Assembly: GCA_026874595.1 (NCBI GenBank)
Contig: CM049322.1
Location: forward strand, 57,164,386-57,228,385
DNA: 64,000 nucleotides
From: Sipunculus nudus
Taxonomy: Eukaryota > Annelida > Sipuncula > Golfingiida > Sipunculidae
Reading direction: 5' to 3'
The translations under genes and the position numbers were made by a program. Position 1 is the stretch's first letter; the number at the start of each line of letters is the position of its first letter. Shown here in pieces: positions 46,050 through 59,113 of this stretch. Under the pieces are notes generated by a model, which was given only the letters and a program-made list of their open reading frames with translations, did no database searches and was not told the DNA's origin.

Positions 46050-46308
46050 CCTATTCTTTAAACGTCTAACAATAGTAACTTACAAGTCAAATATCATTAC
46101 AAATCTGAGGTCCCTACGTCCCATTCCGTTGCGCAAATGAAGAAAAAAATATTTACACATATCTTATTGAGACAGTAAACCAGTGACTGAAATTCTATAT
46201 TTTATTTTAAGTTGTTTATTAAGAAAAATGACCTAACATTCCTCCTCTCAGTTAATTTATATCCCCAACTCTGGTAAAAATCCGGTATATCGGGTTTATC
46301 AGCTAGTG

Positions 46309-46339
<31 letters not shown>

Positions 46340-46621
46340 TTGTGTATGAAAGGAACCCCTTGCCAGGCTTAACAAGCTTCCTGTTAGGGTTACATAAATG
46401 ACCACAGTGAGACCATTGTTGTAAGTTTTGGCTGAGGGCGTGACTAGATATTGCGGTTGATAGCATCAACACAAAACCATGGTTATAAAGGAGAATCGTT
46501 GCCAAAATACTCCAGGAAGTTATAGTGTCATGTAATAGATTGCTTTAAAAAAAAATCACCCTGCATTGCTTTCAGTGTAATAATTGGACATTTCATGGTA
46601 CGACCAAATATAAATCCCATC

Positions 46622-48446
46622 AACAAAAAGGGGACTGTGGGTCACGGATCTCAGCTGAAAATGATTATGAGAATATTTTTTATAACGTCGATATCAAATC
46701 CCAATATGAGTTTTGACCAGTCAAATCCCTGATCTGGATCTGCCCAGCCCAAATCCTGCTTCAGACTATGATTTGGCAAATTGCTGAATACCACCTTCTA
46801 CCCTGTTACGATACTTTCTTGACCCTGTTTGACCTCATGATCATAAATACATTTTTTTTTTTGGGGGGGGGGGGGGCGGTTATTTCTGAGCCCAATAGCT
46901 TAGAGGGTATGGCTAACAGAGACCTAATTTCAGGTTTCGCATGAGACTTTTCATGGATCTTCCTGGATGTCAGCTTAGAACATTCTAGAACCAGTAATTA
47001 GAAGTTGTGCCCTGTTAACAGATGAACGCATCTTAAGAGGTCTAAAAAATAAAGAAAAAAAGTCGTAAAAATTAAAAAAATAGGTGGCGCCACCAGACTG
47101 CAGAAACTGATGAAACTTTCTATGATCAATGTCCATGCAAAGAATCATGGTGATCAGTGTAATAGTTGTTCAGATACTTGAGTTTTGTATCATATTTTCC
47201 ATAATTCTGGGGGGTACTTTGGAGCCCTTTAGCTCAGAGTTTATGGGTAACAGAGACCTAATTTCAGGTTTCGACGGAGACTTTAATGGGTCTGCTGCAT
47301 GTCAAGGGAGAAGAATTTAGATCCAGCCTTTACAATTTTTGCCCTGTTAACAAATGGCCGCATCTTAAGAGGTCTCAAAAATAGAGAAAACAATTCGTAA
47401 AAATCGAAAAAAATACAGGTGGCGCCACTAGTCTGCAGAAACTGATGACACATTCCATGATCAATATCCATGCAAATTATCATGGTGACCAGTGCAATTG
47501 TTTGGACAGATACTGGAGCTTTTGTATCAAATTATCCTTTATTTTGGTAGGGTACTTCGGGGCCACACAGTTCAGAGTTTATAGGTAACAGAAACCTAAT
47601 TTAAGTTTCCACGGAGACTTTTAATGGGCTTCCCTGCTTGTCAAGAGAGAGGATTCTAGGTTCAGCCTTTACAATTTTTGCCCCCATTAACAAATGGCCT
47701 CATCTTAAAGGATCTCAAAAATAGAGAAAAAAATTGTAAAAATTTAAAAATACAGGTGGCGCTACCAGTCTACAGAAACTGATGTAAAATTTTATGGCCA
47801 ATATCCATGCAACGAATCGTGGTTATCAATGCATTAGGTTTCAGATACTTGAGCTTTTGTATCAAATTTTCCATAATTCTGTTGGGTAGTTCGGAGCCCC
47901 CTATACCTCAAAGAATATGGGTAACAGAGACCTAATTTTAGGGTTCCAAGCAGACTTTTCATGGGTCTCCCTACATGTCAAGACAGAAGATTCTAGGTCC
48001 AGTTTTTACGATTTGTGCCTGTTAACAAATGACCACATCTTTTAACGTCTCAAAAATAGTGATAAAAAACCTTTAAAAAAAGAAAATATACAGGTAGCGC
48101 CACCAGTTTGCAGAATCTGATGAAACACTCCATTATCAATATCCGTAAAAAGAATCATGGTGATCAAGCATTAGTTGTTCAGATACTTGAGCTTTTGTAT
48201 CAAATTTTCCTTTATTCTTGGGGGCACCTCGGAGCAACATAGCTCAAAGAATATGGGTAACAGAGACCTTATTCCATGTTTTAGTGGAGATTTTTCATGG
48301 ACCTCTCTGGATGTCAAGTTAGAAGATTCCAGGTCCAGCAGGTACGAATTGTGCCCTTTTTACGGAGAGAAGGCCGGATTGCTGGATCGCCAGACGAAGG
48401 ACGTATCGCTATAGCTCAGATGACTTACAGTCAGCTGAGCTAAAAA
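46622..48446 (+). mobile_element. Pearl-like element with four 340-bp core units
   Basis: 5' end 'aaaaggggactgtgggtcac' then 'ggatctcagctga'. Core units, each with a GGTGGCGCCACC variant, at about 47084, 47418, 47756 and 48093 (steps 334-338). Then ACGG-like 'tacggagagaaggccggatt' and the hairpin AGCTCAGATGACT-tac-AGTCAGCTGAGCT (48413-48441), then AAAAA. Unit sequence is unrelated to the 10985-13672 satellite except for the palindrome and the unit length. Confidence 0.65.
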
Positions 48447-49797
48447 GGGGTTTTACTTAATTGACAGGCCATTTATAAATTAAGTTGGAAACCAATATGT
48501 TAATCCCATCTTGAGTTATTATTCGGAACAAAAATGTGGACAAATGGCCCCTGTGACCTCGACCTTTGACTTTGAGAACCCCGAAACAATCAGGGTCATC
48601 TCCTATTTGCAGGTCATCTATATTCTTTTTTACCATAAACATATATCTTTTTAATTTGCAAATCAATGAATATCTAGGAAAAAATTCTTGATTCAGATTT
48701 CCCAATTTTAAAATGTGCATTTATTTATCCATAATTTGCTTTATATTTTATAAATTTATTCATACTGATTGATCTAATTTTATTTTAATTTGTTCAAATT
48801 ACTTGAAAGAAGATTTTTTTAATGCTACGTTAATCCAGCATGGCATCATCCTAATTACTCCTTGAATTCCTTTTCAAGAAGAGTTTTGTATATTGGAGTG
48901 GAAACAGCATTACAATTAACGAAATCATTGCAAACAATAACAATAACTGTACACATTTCACATCAGGAGATCTCCCCCAGTGACTTTAACAAATCAGGAA
49001 CCCTGGCATAGCTCACTTCCAGTGACCAGGAGTGAGCTGCCTGCATCTGGACAAACCAAGTGACTACAATAGACCCTTTTGAAAAAAATTCAATAACTCG
49101 CCTAATTTTCAAGCTTTTATTTTCAAATTCCAGATTTAAACAAATGAAATACGTTTTCATTCTGTAAAAATTTAATTAACAGTATTCAAAGGAAAAAAGT
49201 GCTATGGTTAAAGAAGGCCAAAATTTAAGGTACTGATTTTATTTTTATGCTAATAGCTTATATAATTTACAAAATTCAGATCTAATTTCGGGTATACAAT
49301 TGAATCTTAATAAAACAAAGTTAATACTTGAAAAAAAAGTGTCAAGCTTAAAAAATTTCATGTTAAGCGAGTAAATTTTTTTCATGATTTTTTACTTAGT
49401 GCATTATGTTCAGGCCCATAACTTCAAGAAAGTACATTATACGGACTTAATTTCTGGCATGTATAAAGGAAAGATTTAGGAGAATATTTCTACTGAATAT
49501 TAAGAAAAAACAGATCGGTTATTTTGATATTAAGCTGTCCTGAAGTGCGAGAATAGGTTTTAAATTGAAATTTGAGGTTTTTCCATAATTTCTCAAAGGA
49601 TTGAAGTCGCAGTGATCCAATTTTCGGCCTGGTAGGAGACATTGTCAAGACATTGTCTTGGGGACATCCAACAGTATGCCAAATTTGGGATTCCTAGGTC
49701 TAACGGTTTCAAAACGTGCGAGTTTAACGGACGGACGGACGACGGACAATGAACCACGACTATAGTTTAGATGACTTATAGTCAGTTGAGCTAAAAA
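48447..49797 (+). mobile_element. Decayed pearl-like element with intact 3' end
   Basis: Starts with a diverged core unit ('gtgacctcgacctttgactt' at about 48553) and ends 'taacggacggacggacgacg' then a decayed hairpin and 'cagttgagctaaaaa' (49783-49797). No 5' end recognised. The repeated counterpart is 55946-57262. Confidence 0.5.
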
Positions 49798-52700
49798 TGC
49801 ATGCCGCCGTGCAGGTTCATATGAAATCTCTCAACAGGCATTCTGCATACCGTACATAAGGAATCTTACACGTTACTAATGACGAAACTGACTTAAATGA
49901 GCCCTCGAAGCCCAGGCAAAGCTGTGAGATCCTGAATGAAACAATGTTTTGTATTATATTTGAACATCTGGCAGTCCATGCTACGTCTTCACGTGAAAGG
50001 GGAGAAAATGAATAAGCACCGTTTATTCATAAAACATGAAGAAGAATTTGTGATGAAATAACCAGTCATACTTTTGTGCTTTGAATGGAGTATCAGTTAA
50101 ATGCATGAGAAATGCAGATTTACCTGCAAATATTAAGTTCATTGTTTCTTAGAATCCCGCTTATAAATATTATCATGCACAACAAATCCTTAAGAATATT
50201 CAGGCAGAACCTGATACCTACCAATACCATTTGTCAGGAAATTCAAAAATAATGTGACCACATCAGGTTTAAATTTTAGTTTTACTGAAATTATGAAATG
50301 TCCATTCACTCATTTTTAACCATGGGCTATATAGTATATTTCATGCTTGACTGTATCAAATGTCAAGAATGTCGTGAGAAAGTGCGTTTTGCATCTTTCC
50401 CTTACGCAACAAACAAGATGTGGCCACATTTATTGATTATTTTAATTGTAAGATGATGTTAGCGAACAGTTGAATGAATATGATAATAACTGTATATACT
50501 CAGCAAGTAAATAATATGATTTTATTGATACGTGCGTTTGAAAGGTGTAACTCGTCAACCAACAGGTGGCGTTGGAAAGAGGATTTCCAAGTCTATGGTA
50601 AACAGCGTACTCCAACGGACATATCTCGAGCGTGCCAAAGTCGGGTTTTTGGGTCCTCCCTAGTGGGAGTGGGGGTTTGGAGGAGCTTAGATCATTTTCT
50701 TTCTTGTTACAACAAAGCACAGCACTATAAAAACAACGAACACCAATCGTGGCGTTTATGCTGTACGTGGATTTAGTGACAACTTTCAGGGAACAGCACG
50801 TACACGTCGACTAACGTAATTGTCCTCACGACTCGCACTCCATATATGGCCATATCGTCACCCGATATGTCCTTGTGTAAAAATAATATACAATAGACCG
50901 CCCCATAAAACACTAGAGTGCATTCGGGGGTTATTAACGCATGAATCGCCCCGTAAAATTTAGTTAATTGTTCCTTTGATCATTACCGAACTATCTTCAA
51001 AATTCATCAAGCTCCGTTGAGGACGTTTAGTGTTATCGTGTTAACAGACAAATAGATATACAGATCAACAGACAAACATACGCTGCCAGAAACAAATACA
51101 CAAATATTTCATGTGACCTTTTGTAAGAAGCTAAATTGGGTCAGCTGTACATCATTGTGAATTGTAATGCCCAAATATACATTGTCCTCAGTTTATAATT
51201 TTGAATAAATATAATATAGGTATTTGGTATAATTTTAAAGAATTAGCTCTGTTAAAAGTTCAGAAGAAATAACTCACTGTTTTCCTTGATCGGTGAAAAA
51301 AATCATTTGGAATTCTGAATACTGGACGGACAGGCCCTCGTGACCGGACTTTTCTTTTGAACCCCAATCAGTTGACAGGGCACCGGGAGCTGCTGTACAA
51401 CTGATTAGGCTCTGTCAGATAAGTGATTAGTGTTTTGCAGAACAATACCGGATATTCATAAAAGGCCAAGTATATTAATTGTTTGATGATCATATGACTG
51501 ATTATAAATCATATAAACATGAAGTGAGATCAAAATTTGAGTGTCAAAACAGTGTCAAACTTAAGTTTAGAAAAAAATAGTGTCAATTTTGAAATAATAA
51601 CATCCTCGCAAACAAGATTGAATTACCAAATATTAAAGATTAAGAGGGTTCAAAACATACACAACTGCATTCCATATTTTCATCTAGAAAGTATTTGCTA
51701 AGTATATTTCAGAAACGTAACATGATTCTTAATATAATGCTCAAATATATCAAAGATATGATTTTTTTTGCAAAAATTTCAAGAAACAAAATGTCGACAT
51801 AGTTTGAATTAAAAAAAAGTCGATTTTTAGACGGCAGGGGATATTGTCCCGTGTTAATCAATACTACAAATACTGTATTTTCTATGATAATGGGTCAAAC
51901 AAGAAAGCTGCGTGCTTACATGAAAAAACAATTTTAACTCCGAATTAGGCTGGACATCACAGTCTTATGACTATTATTAAAACAACAGGGAATTAGCTTT
52001 ACTAATTGACTTTTATTAATGCAGTATTATGCCATGCACAGCTACTAAAATATTACAAAGATAAGAACGGGTATTCAGTGTACATGCCATCTGGGAAACT
52101 TTCCCCTACATTCAGACTGATTGCGCTGAAATGATTTCTCTAAACGTGTAAATTAAAGTCATATTTCCAAGGCCGACTCCAAGGCATAGAAACTCGCCTT
52201 GAACAAAAGTGAAAACACTTTTTGTATGATTTCCATGAGAGACAAATATAACTGAGTCTATTGGTACCCTAGATTTAGTAGATTACTAATTTTAGAATCT
52301 GTATTCCTAATCTTGGTGAACCATTTGCCTCGTTCTGCTTTTGTCTCGATGTTACTTTTTGTTCGTAATTTTGAGAGTGTTCACTGTAGGAAATACGTAT
52401 GTAATGGACAGAGAGAGAAAGTGGGAAAAGAGGTTGATTACTTTAACTAAACATGTGTACAGGGTGAATGTTTTGTGCCGTGTTTACTAAGACTAGATAA
52501 TGTAATCATATTATTGAGTTTATAAATGTTTTTATTTGTTTCACACCTTGAACAGTCTGCTATGAGTAACAGAGCAATCTGACTTATTCCTTATGCGGGG
52601 CTATATCAGAAGTCATGGCCTATCACAGCTACAAAGAGCCACAAACGGCGACAGTGCAATATCTACAGGACGCTAAATAATACTAACATAGATCAACATC

Positions 52701-53068
52701 AAACCACAGTAACAAGCAATACTGTTACAAGAATAACTAGGAACCTCCCAGCATACATTCTGATATGGATGGCATCAACATAAATCCATATTAATAAACA
52801 CAGGTTGTTTCAGGCAGTGGTTTAATAACCATGATGTTCTTTTTAACTGTGACAAGACTAATAGAGCATGACGCTCTCCTGACTTTACCACATCACTGTG
52901 TCCATAACATTTGGCTCCTCCCTCGTCTGTTTAGTTTGCTCAGCATACTTCAATCAATTGATGAAATCAGACATGTAAAACCTTTACAGGTGGCACATTG
53001 TCTGTTGAGTACATATTTTATCATATGACCTATGATCTTTAAATGTTGTTTATTAGAATAAACCAGAA
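49798..53068. other. Unique part of copy A, no gene recognised
   Basis: A+T-rich. The segment 50302-51252 (absent in copy B) is richer in G+C near 50540-50720 and has overlapping open frames on both strands without a known domain. The rest shows no coding character. Confidence 0.4.
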
Positions 53069-53735
53069 GATCAATGTATTAGCTAATGATCAATGTACTA
53101 ATTCATGATCAATGTACTAGCTCATAATCAATGTACGAAATAATTATCAATGTACTAACATATGATCAATGTACTAGCTCTTGATCAATGAACTAGCTCT
53201 TGATCAATGTACTAGCTCTTGATCAATGTACTAGCTCATGATCAATGTACTAATTAATGATCAATGTACTAGCTCATGGCTAATGTACTAGCTTATGATC
53301 AATGTACTACCTCATGATCAATTTACGAATTCATCATCATTGTACCAGCTCATGTTCAATGTGGTAGCTCATGACCAATGCAATAGATCTTTGTCAATGT
53401 AATAAATCATGATCGATATACTTACTAATCATTATGTACTAACTTATGATTAATGTAATAGCTCATATACACTAGCCCATGATCAATGTACTACCCTGTG
53501 ATCAGTGCACTAGACCATGATCAGTGCTTTTGCGTGTGATCATAGTCTTGTAACCTAAGGACCAATATTAATTTATTGGTACTAGGTCAAGATCAATGTT
53601 TAAGCTATTGGTCAACGTTATAGATCTTGATCAATGTACTAACTCATGATCAATGTACTAGCTCATCATCAATATACTGATCAAATTTCTTCATAACGAT
53701 CAATGTACTAGCTCATGATTATTGTAATAGCTTAA
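53069..53735 (+). repeat. 19-bp array in copy A
   Basis: 'tgatcaatgtactagctca' repeated about every 19-20 bases with increasing decay to the right; each good unit has the palindrome TGATCA. Confidence 0.85.
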
Positions 53736-54389
53736 CCTATTCTTTAAACGTCCAACAATAGTAACTTGCAAGTCAACGATCATTAAAAATCTGAGGGCCC
53801 TACGTCCCATTCCGATGCGCAAATAAAGAAAATATCGTACTGACCAGGTCTTCATGGTCAACATACTGGTGTATGAATTATTTGCGACGAGCACCGCGCC
53901 ACAGAAGAGATGTTAAAAATATTTGTACATATCTTATTGAGACAGTAACCCACTGAAATTCTATATTTTATTTTAATTTGTTTATTAAGAAAAATGACCT
54001 AACATTCCTCCTCTCAGTTAATTTATCTCCCCTAACTCAGATAGAAGTCCGGTATACCGGGTTTATCAGCTAGTATATATATATATATATATGTATATAT
54101 ATGTGTGTGTGTGTGTGTGTGAAAGGAACCCCTTGCCAGGCTTAACAAGCTTCCTGTTAGGGTTACATAAATAACCACAGTGAGACCATTGTTGTAAGTT
54201 TTGGCTGAGGGGGTGACTAGATACTGCGATTGATAGCATCAACACAAAAACATGGTTATAATGGAGAATCGTTGCTAAAATACTCCAGGAAGTTATGGTG
54301 TCATGCAATAGATTGCTTTAAAAATCACCCTGCATTGCTTTCAGTGTAATAACTAGACATTCCATGCTAGGACCAAATACAAATCCCAT

Positions 54390-55945
54390 CAACAAAAAGG
54401 GGACTGTGGGTCACGGATCTCAGCGGAAAATGATTATGAGAATATTTTTTATAACGTCGATACCAAATCCCGACAGAAGTTTTGACCAGTCCGATCCCTT
54501 ATCTGGATCTGGTCAAGCCCAAATCCTGCTTCAGACTATGATTTGGCAAAATGCTGAATACCACCTTCTACCATGTTAAAATATCCTCTTGACCCTGTTT
54601 TACCTCATGATCATTAATAATAAAGTGACCCAGGGGTCATTACGCTCAGCTGACGAGGAAAACATTCACAAAAGGAATTTTTTCAATGCCAAATTTTGTA
54701 GGTGTTGTCCCCATTAAATATAAGCATAGCTGAGAGGACATGGATAACAGAGACCTAATTTCAGGTTTCCAAGCAGACTTTTCATGGAATTCCCTGGATG
54801 TCAAGGTAGAAGATTCTAGGTCCAATGGTTACAATTTGTGCTCTGTTTACAAATGAGCACATCTTTGAAGGTCTATAAAACAGAGAAAAAATTGGTAAAA
54901 TTTTGAAGAAAAAAAATCCAGCAGGCGCCACTTGTCTGCAGGAACTAATGGAAGACTTCATGATCATTATGAATGCAGAAAGAATCACGCTGATAAATGC
55001 ATAAGTTGTTCAGATAATGGAGCTATTTTATCACAAATTTAATTTTTTTTGGGTGGGGGGTATTTCTGAGAGCCATAGCTTGGAAGGTATGGGTAACAGA
55101 GACCTAATTTCAGGTTTCTCATGACACTTTTCATGAATCTTCCTGGATGTCAGCTTAGAACATTCTAGAACCAGTATTTAGAATTTGTACCCTGTTAACA
55201 GATGAACTCATCTTAAGAGGTCTAAAAAATAAAGAAAAAAGTCGTAAAAATAAAAAAAAAAAACAGGTGGCGCCACCAGACTGCAGAAACTGATGAAACA
55301 TTCCTTGATCAATATCCATGAAAAGAATCATGGTGATCAGTGTAATAGTTTTTCAGATACTAGCTTTTGTATCAAATTTTCCATAATACTGGGGGGGGGG
55401 GGTACTTTGGAGCCCTATAGCTCAGAGTTTATGGGTAACAGAGACCCAATTTTAGGTTTCGACGGAGACTTTTATTGGTCTCCCTGCATGTCAAGAGAGA
55501 AGATTTTAGGTCCAGCGTTTACAATTTTTGCTCTGTTAACAAATGGTCGCATCTTAAGAGGTCTCAAAAATAGAGAAAACAATTCGTACAAATCGAAAAA
55601 AAATAAAGGTGGCGCCACCAGTCTGTAGAAACTGATGATACATTCCATGATTAATATCAATGCAAATAATCATGGTGACCATTGCAATAGTTGTTCAGAT
55701 ACTTGAGCTTTTGTATCAAATTTTCCATTATTCTCGGGGGTATTTCGGAGCAACATAGCTCAAAGAATATGGGTAACAGACACCTTATTCCAAGTTTTCA
55801 TGGAGATTTTTCATGGACCTCTCTGGATATCAAGTTAAAAGATTCCAGGTCCAGCAGTTACGATTTGTGCCCTATTAACGGACAGACGGCCGGATTGCGA
55901 CGTATCGCTATAGCTCAGCTGACTGTAAGTCATCTGGGCTAAAAA
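54390..55945 (+). mobile_element. Pearl-like element, copy B version
   Basis: Counterpart of 46622-48446. It has an extra 5'-end-like sequence ('agtgacccaggggtcattac', 'gctcagctga') at 54622, so either a second insertion or a rearranged core. Palindrome-bearing units at about 54925, 55265 and 55610. Hairpin AGCTCAGCTGACT-gta-AGTCATCTGGGCT (55912-55940). Confidence 0.6.
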
Positions 55946-57262
55946 GGGTTTTTACTGAATTGACAGGCCATATATAAATTAAGTTGGAAACCAATATGTT
56001 AATCCAACCTTGAGTTATTATTTAGAAACAAAAATGTAGACAGATGGCCCCTGTGACCTCGACCTTTGACTTTCAGAACCCCAAACCAATCAGGGTCATC
56101 TCCTATTTGCAGGTCATCATTTTTACCATAAACATATATCTTTTAAATTTGCAAATCAATAAATATCTAGGAAAAAATTCTTGATTCAGATTTCCCAATT
56201 TTAAATTGTGCATTTATTTATCCATAATTTGCTTTATATTTTATAAATTTATTCATACTGATTGATCTAATTTTATTTTAATTTTTAAAATTATTTGAAA
56301 GAAATTTTTTAATGCTACATTAATCCAACATGGCATCATCCTAATTACTCCTTGAATTCCTTTTCAAGGAGGGTTTTGCATATTGGAGTGAAAACAGCAT
56401 TACAATTAACGAAATCGGTGCAAACAATTACAATTGCGTACACATGTCTAAGCAGGAGATCTCCCCCAGTAACTGCAACAAATCAGGAACCCTGGCATAG
56501 CTCACTTCCAGTGACCAGGAGTGAGCTGCCTTCATCTGGAAAAAAAAGTGATTACAATAGACATTTATGAAAATTCAATAAATCGCCTATTTTTTCAAGC
56601 TTTAATTTTCGAATTCCAGATCTAAACAAATGAAAAACTAACGTTTACATACTGTGAAAATTAAATTAACAGTATTCACTGGAAAAAAAGTGCTATGGTT
56701 AAAGATGGGCAAAATTTAAGGTACTGATATTGTTTTTATGCCAATAACTTATATAATTTACAAAATTCAAATCTAATTTCGGGTATACAATTGAATCTTA
56801 ATTAAACGAAGTTAAATAATTGAAAAAAAGTCTCCAGCTTAAAAAAATCGTGTTAAGCGGGTAAATATTTTTCCTGACTTTTTACAAAGTGCATTATGTT
56901 CCGGCCAATAACTTCAATAAAATACATTTTACGGACTTAATTTCTGGCACGTATATAGGAAATATATAGGAGAATATTTCTAGTAAATAATTAGAAAAAT
57001 CAGGGATTTTGAGATAAGGGAGTCCTGAAGTGTGATAATAGGCTTTTAATTAATTTTGAGGGTTTTCCTTAATTTCTCAAAGGAAAAAAGCCGCCGTGAT
57101 CCAATTTAAGCCTGGTGGGAGATCTTCGGGACATCTAACAGTATGCCAATTTTGGATTCCTAGGTCTAACGGTTTTAAAACTTGCAAGTCTAACGGACGG
57201 CCGGACGACGGACAATGGACTACGACTATAGCTCAGATGACTTATAAGCAGTTGAGCTAAAA
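55946..57262 (+). mobile_element. Decayed pearl-like element, copy B version
   Basis: Counterpart of 48447-49797, ending 'gtctaacggacggccggacg', decayed hairpin, 'gcagttgagctaaaaa'. Confidence 0.5.
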
Positions 57263-59113
57263 ATGCATGCCGCCGTGCAGGTTCATATGAAAACTCTCAA
57301 CAGGCATTCTGCATAGCGTACATAATGAATCTTACACGTTACTACTGACAAAACTGACTTAAATGAACCCTCGAAGCCTAGGCGAAGCTGTGAGATCCTG
57401 AATGAAACAATGTTTTGTATTATATTTGAACATCTGGCCGTCCATGCTACGTCTTTACGTGAAAGGGCTACTCATAAGGGGAGAAAATGTACGTGTACCG
57501 TTTATTCATAAAACATGAAGAAGTCCATTTGTAATGAAATAACCAGACATACTTTGGTGCTATAAATAGAGTATTAGTTAAATGCATGAGAAATGCAGAC
57601 TTACCTGCAAATACAAAGTTCATTGATTGTTAGAATCTTGCTTATAAATATTACCATGCACGACAAATCCTTAAAAAATGTTAAGACAGAACCTGATACC
57701 CACTAATACCAATTGTCAGGACATTCAAAAATAATGTGACCACGTCATGTTTAAATTTTAGTTTTACTGAAATTATGAAATGTTTAAAGTTCAGAACAAA
57801 TAACTCACTGTTTTCCTTGATCGGTGAAAAAATCAGTTGGAATTCAGAATACTGGAGGGACTGGCCTAGTACCCGGACTTTTCTTTTGAACCACAATCAG
57901 TTTATAGGGCACCGGGAGCTGCTATACAACTAATAAGGCTCTGTCAGACAAGTGGTTAGTGTTTTGCAGAACAATACCGGATATTCATAAAAGGCCAAGT
58001 ATATTAATTGTTTGATGATCATATGATGATTTCAATCATATAAACATGAAGTGTGATCAATACTTGTGTGTCAAAACAGTGTCAAACTTAGGTTTAGTAA
58101 AAAATAGTGTCAAAATTTAAATAATAACATCCTCGCAAACAAGATTGAATTGCCAAATATTAAAGATTTAGAGGGTTCAAATCATACACAACTGCATTAC
58201 ATTTTTTTTATCCAGAAAGTACTTGCCAAGTATATTTCAGAAACGTAACATGATCCTTATATAATGCTCAAATATATAAAAGATATGATTTTTTTTGCAA
58301 AGGTTTCAAGAAACAAAATGTCGTACATAGTTTGAAGTAAAAAAAAAAAAACGTGGACTTTTAGACGTCAGGGGATATTGTCCCGCGCTAATCAATACTA
58401 CAAATACTGTTCGTAATTTTGAGGGTGCTCATTGTAGGAAATACGTAAGTAAAGGGCAGGGAGAGAAAGTGGGAAAAGAGGTTGATTACTTTAACTAAAC
58501 ATGTGTACAGGGTGAGTGTTTTGTGTCATTTTTACTAAGGCTAGATAATGTAATCATATTATTGAGATTATAAATGTTTTTTATCTGTTTCATACCTTGA
58601 ACAGTCTGTTATGAGTAACAGAGCAATCTGGCTTATTCTTTATGCGGGGCTACATTAGAAGTCACGGCTTATCGTAGCTACAAAGAGCTACAAACAGTGA
58701 CAGTGCCAAATTTGTGGGTTAAATCTACAGGACGCTAAATAATTCTAACATAGATCAACATCAAACCACAGTAACAAGCAATACTGTTACAAGAATAACT
58801 AGGAACCTCCCAACACACATTCTGATATGGATGGCATCAACATAAAATCCATATTAATAAACACACATTGTTTCAGGCAGTGGTTTAATAACATTGACAA
58901 GACTAATAGAGCATGATGCTCTCCTGAATTTAACACATCACTGTGTCCATGACATTTGGCCCCTCCCTCGTCTGTTTAGTTTGCTCAGCATACATCACTC
59001 AATTGATGACATCACACATGTAAAACCTCTACAGGTGGCACATTGTCTGCTGAGTACATATTTCATCATATAACCTATGATCTTTGAATGTTGCTTATTA
59101 GAATAAACCAAGA
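57263..59113. other. Unique part of copy B, no gene recognised
   Basis: Aligns with 49798-53068 of copy A apart from the two missing segments (joins near 57780 and 58410). Open frames seen in copy A are not kept. Confidence 0.45.

Larger units (their letters stand above)
46050..53735. repeat. Tandem segmental duplication, copy A (7.69 kb)
   Basis: Starts 'cctattctttaaacgtc', found again at 53736, so the copies are head to tail with a step of 7,686 bases. Order: microsatellite (46312-46339), pearl-like element, second element end, unique part, 19-bp array. It includes 50302-51252 and 51877-52362, both absent from copy B. No gene recognised. Confidence 0.85.

Noticed and set aside
50442-50776. 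Overlapping open frames of 92 and 100 codons in the segment unique to copy A
   Set aside because: No domain recognised, open on both strands, no convincing splice context, absent from copy B.
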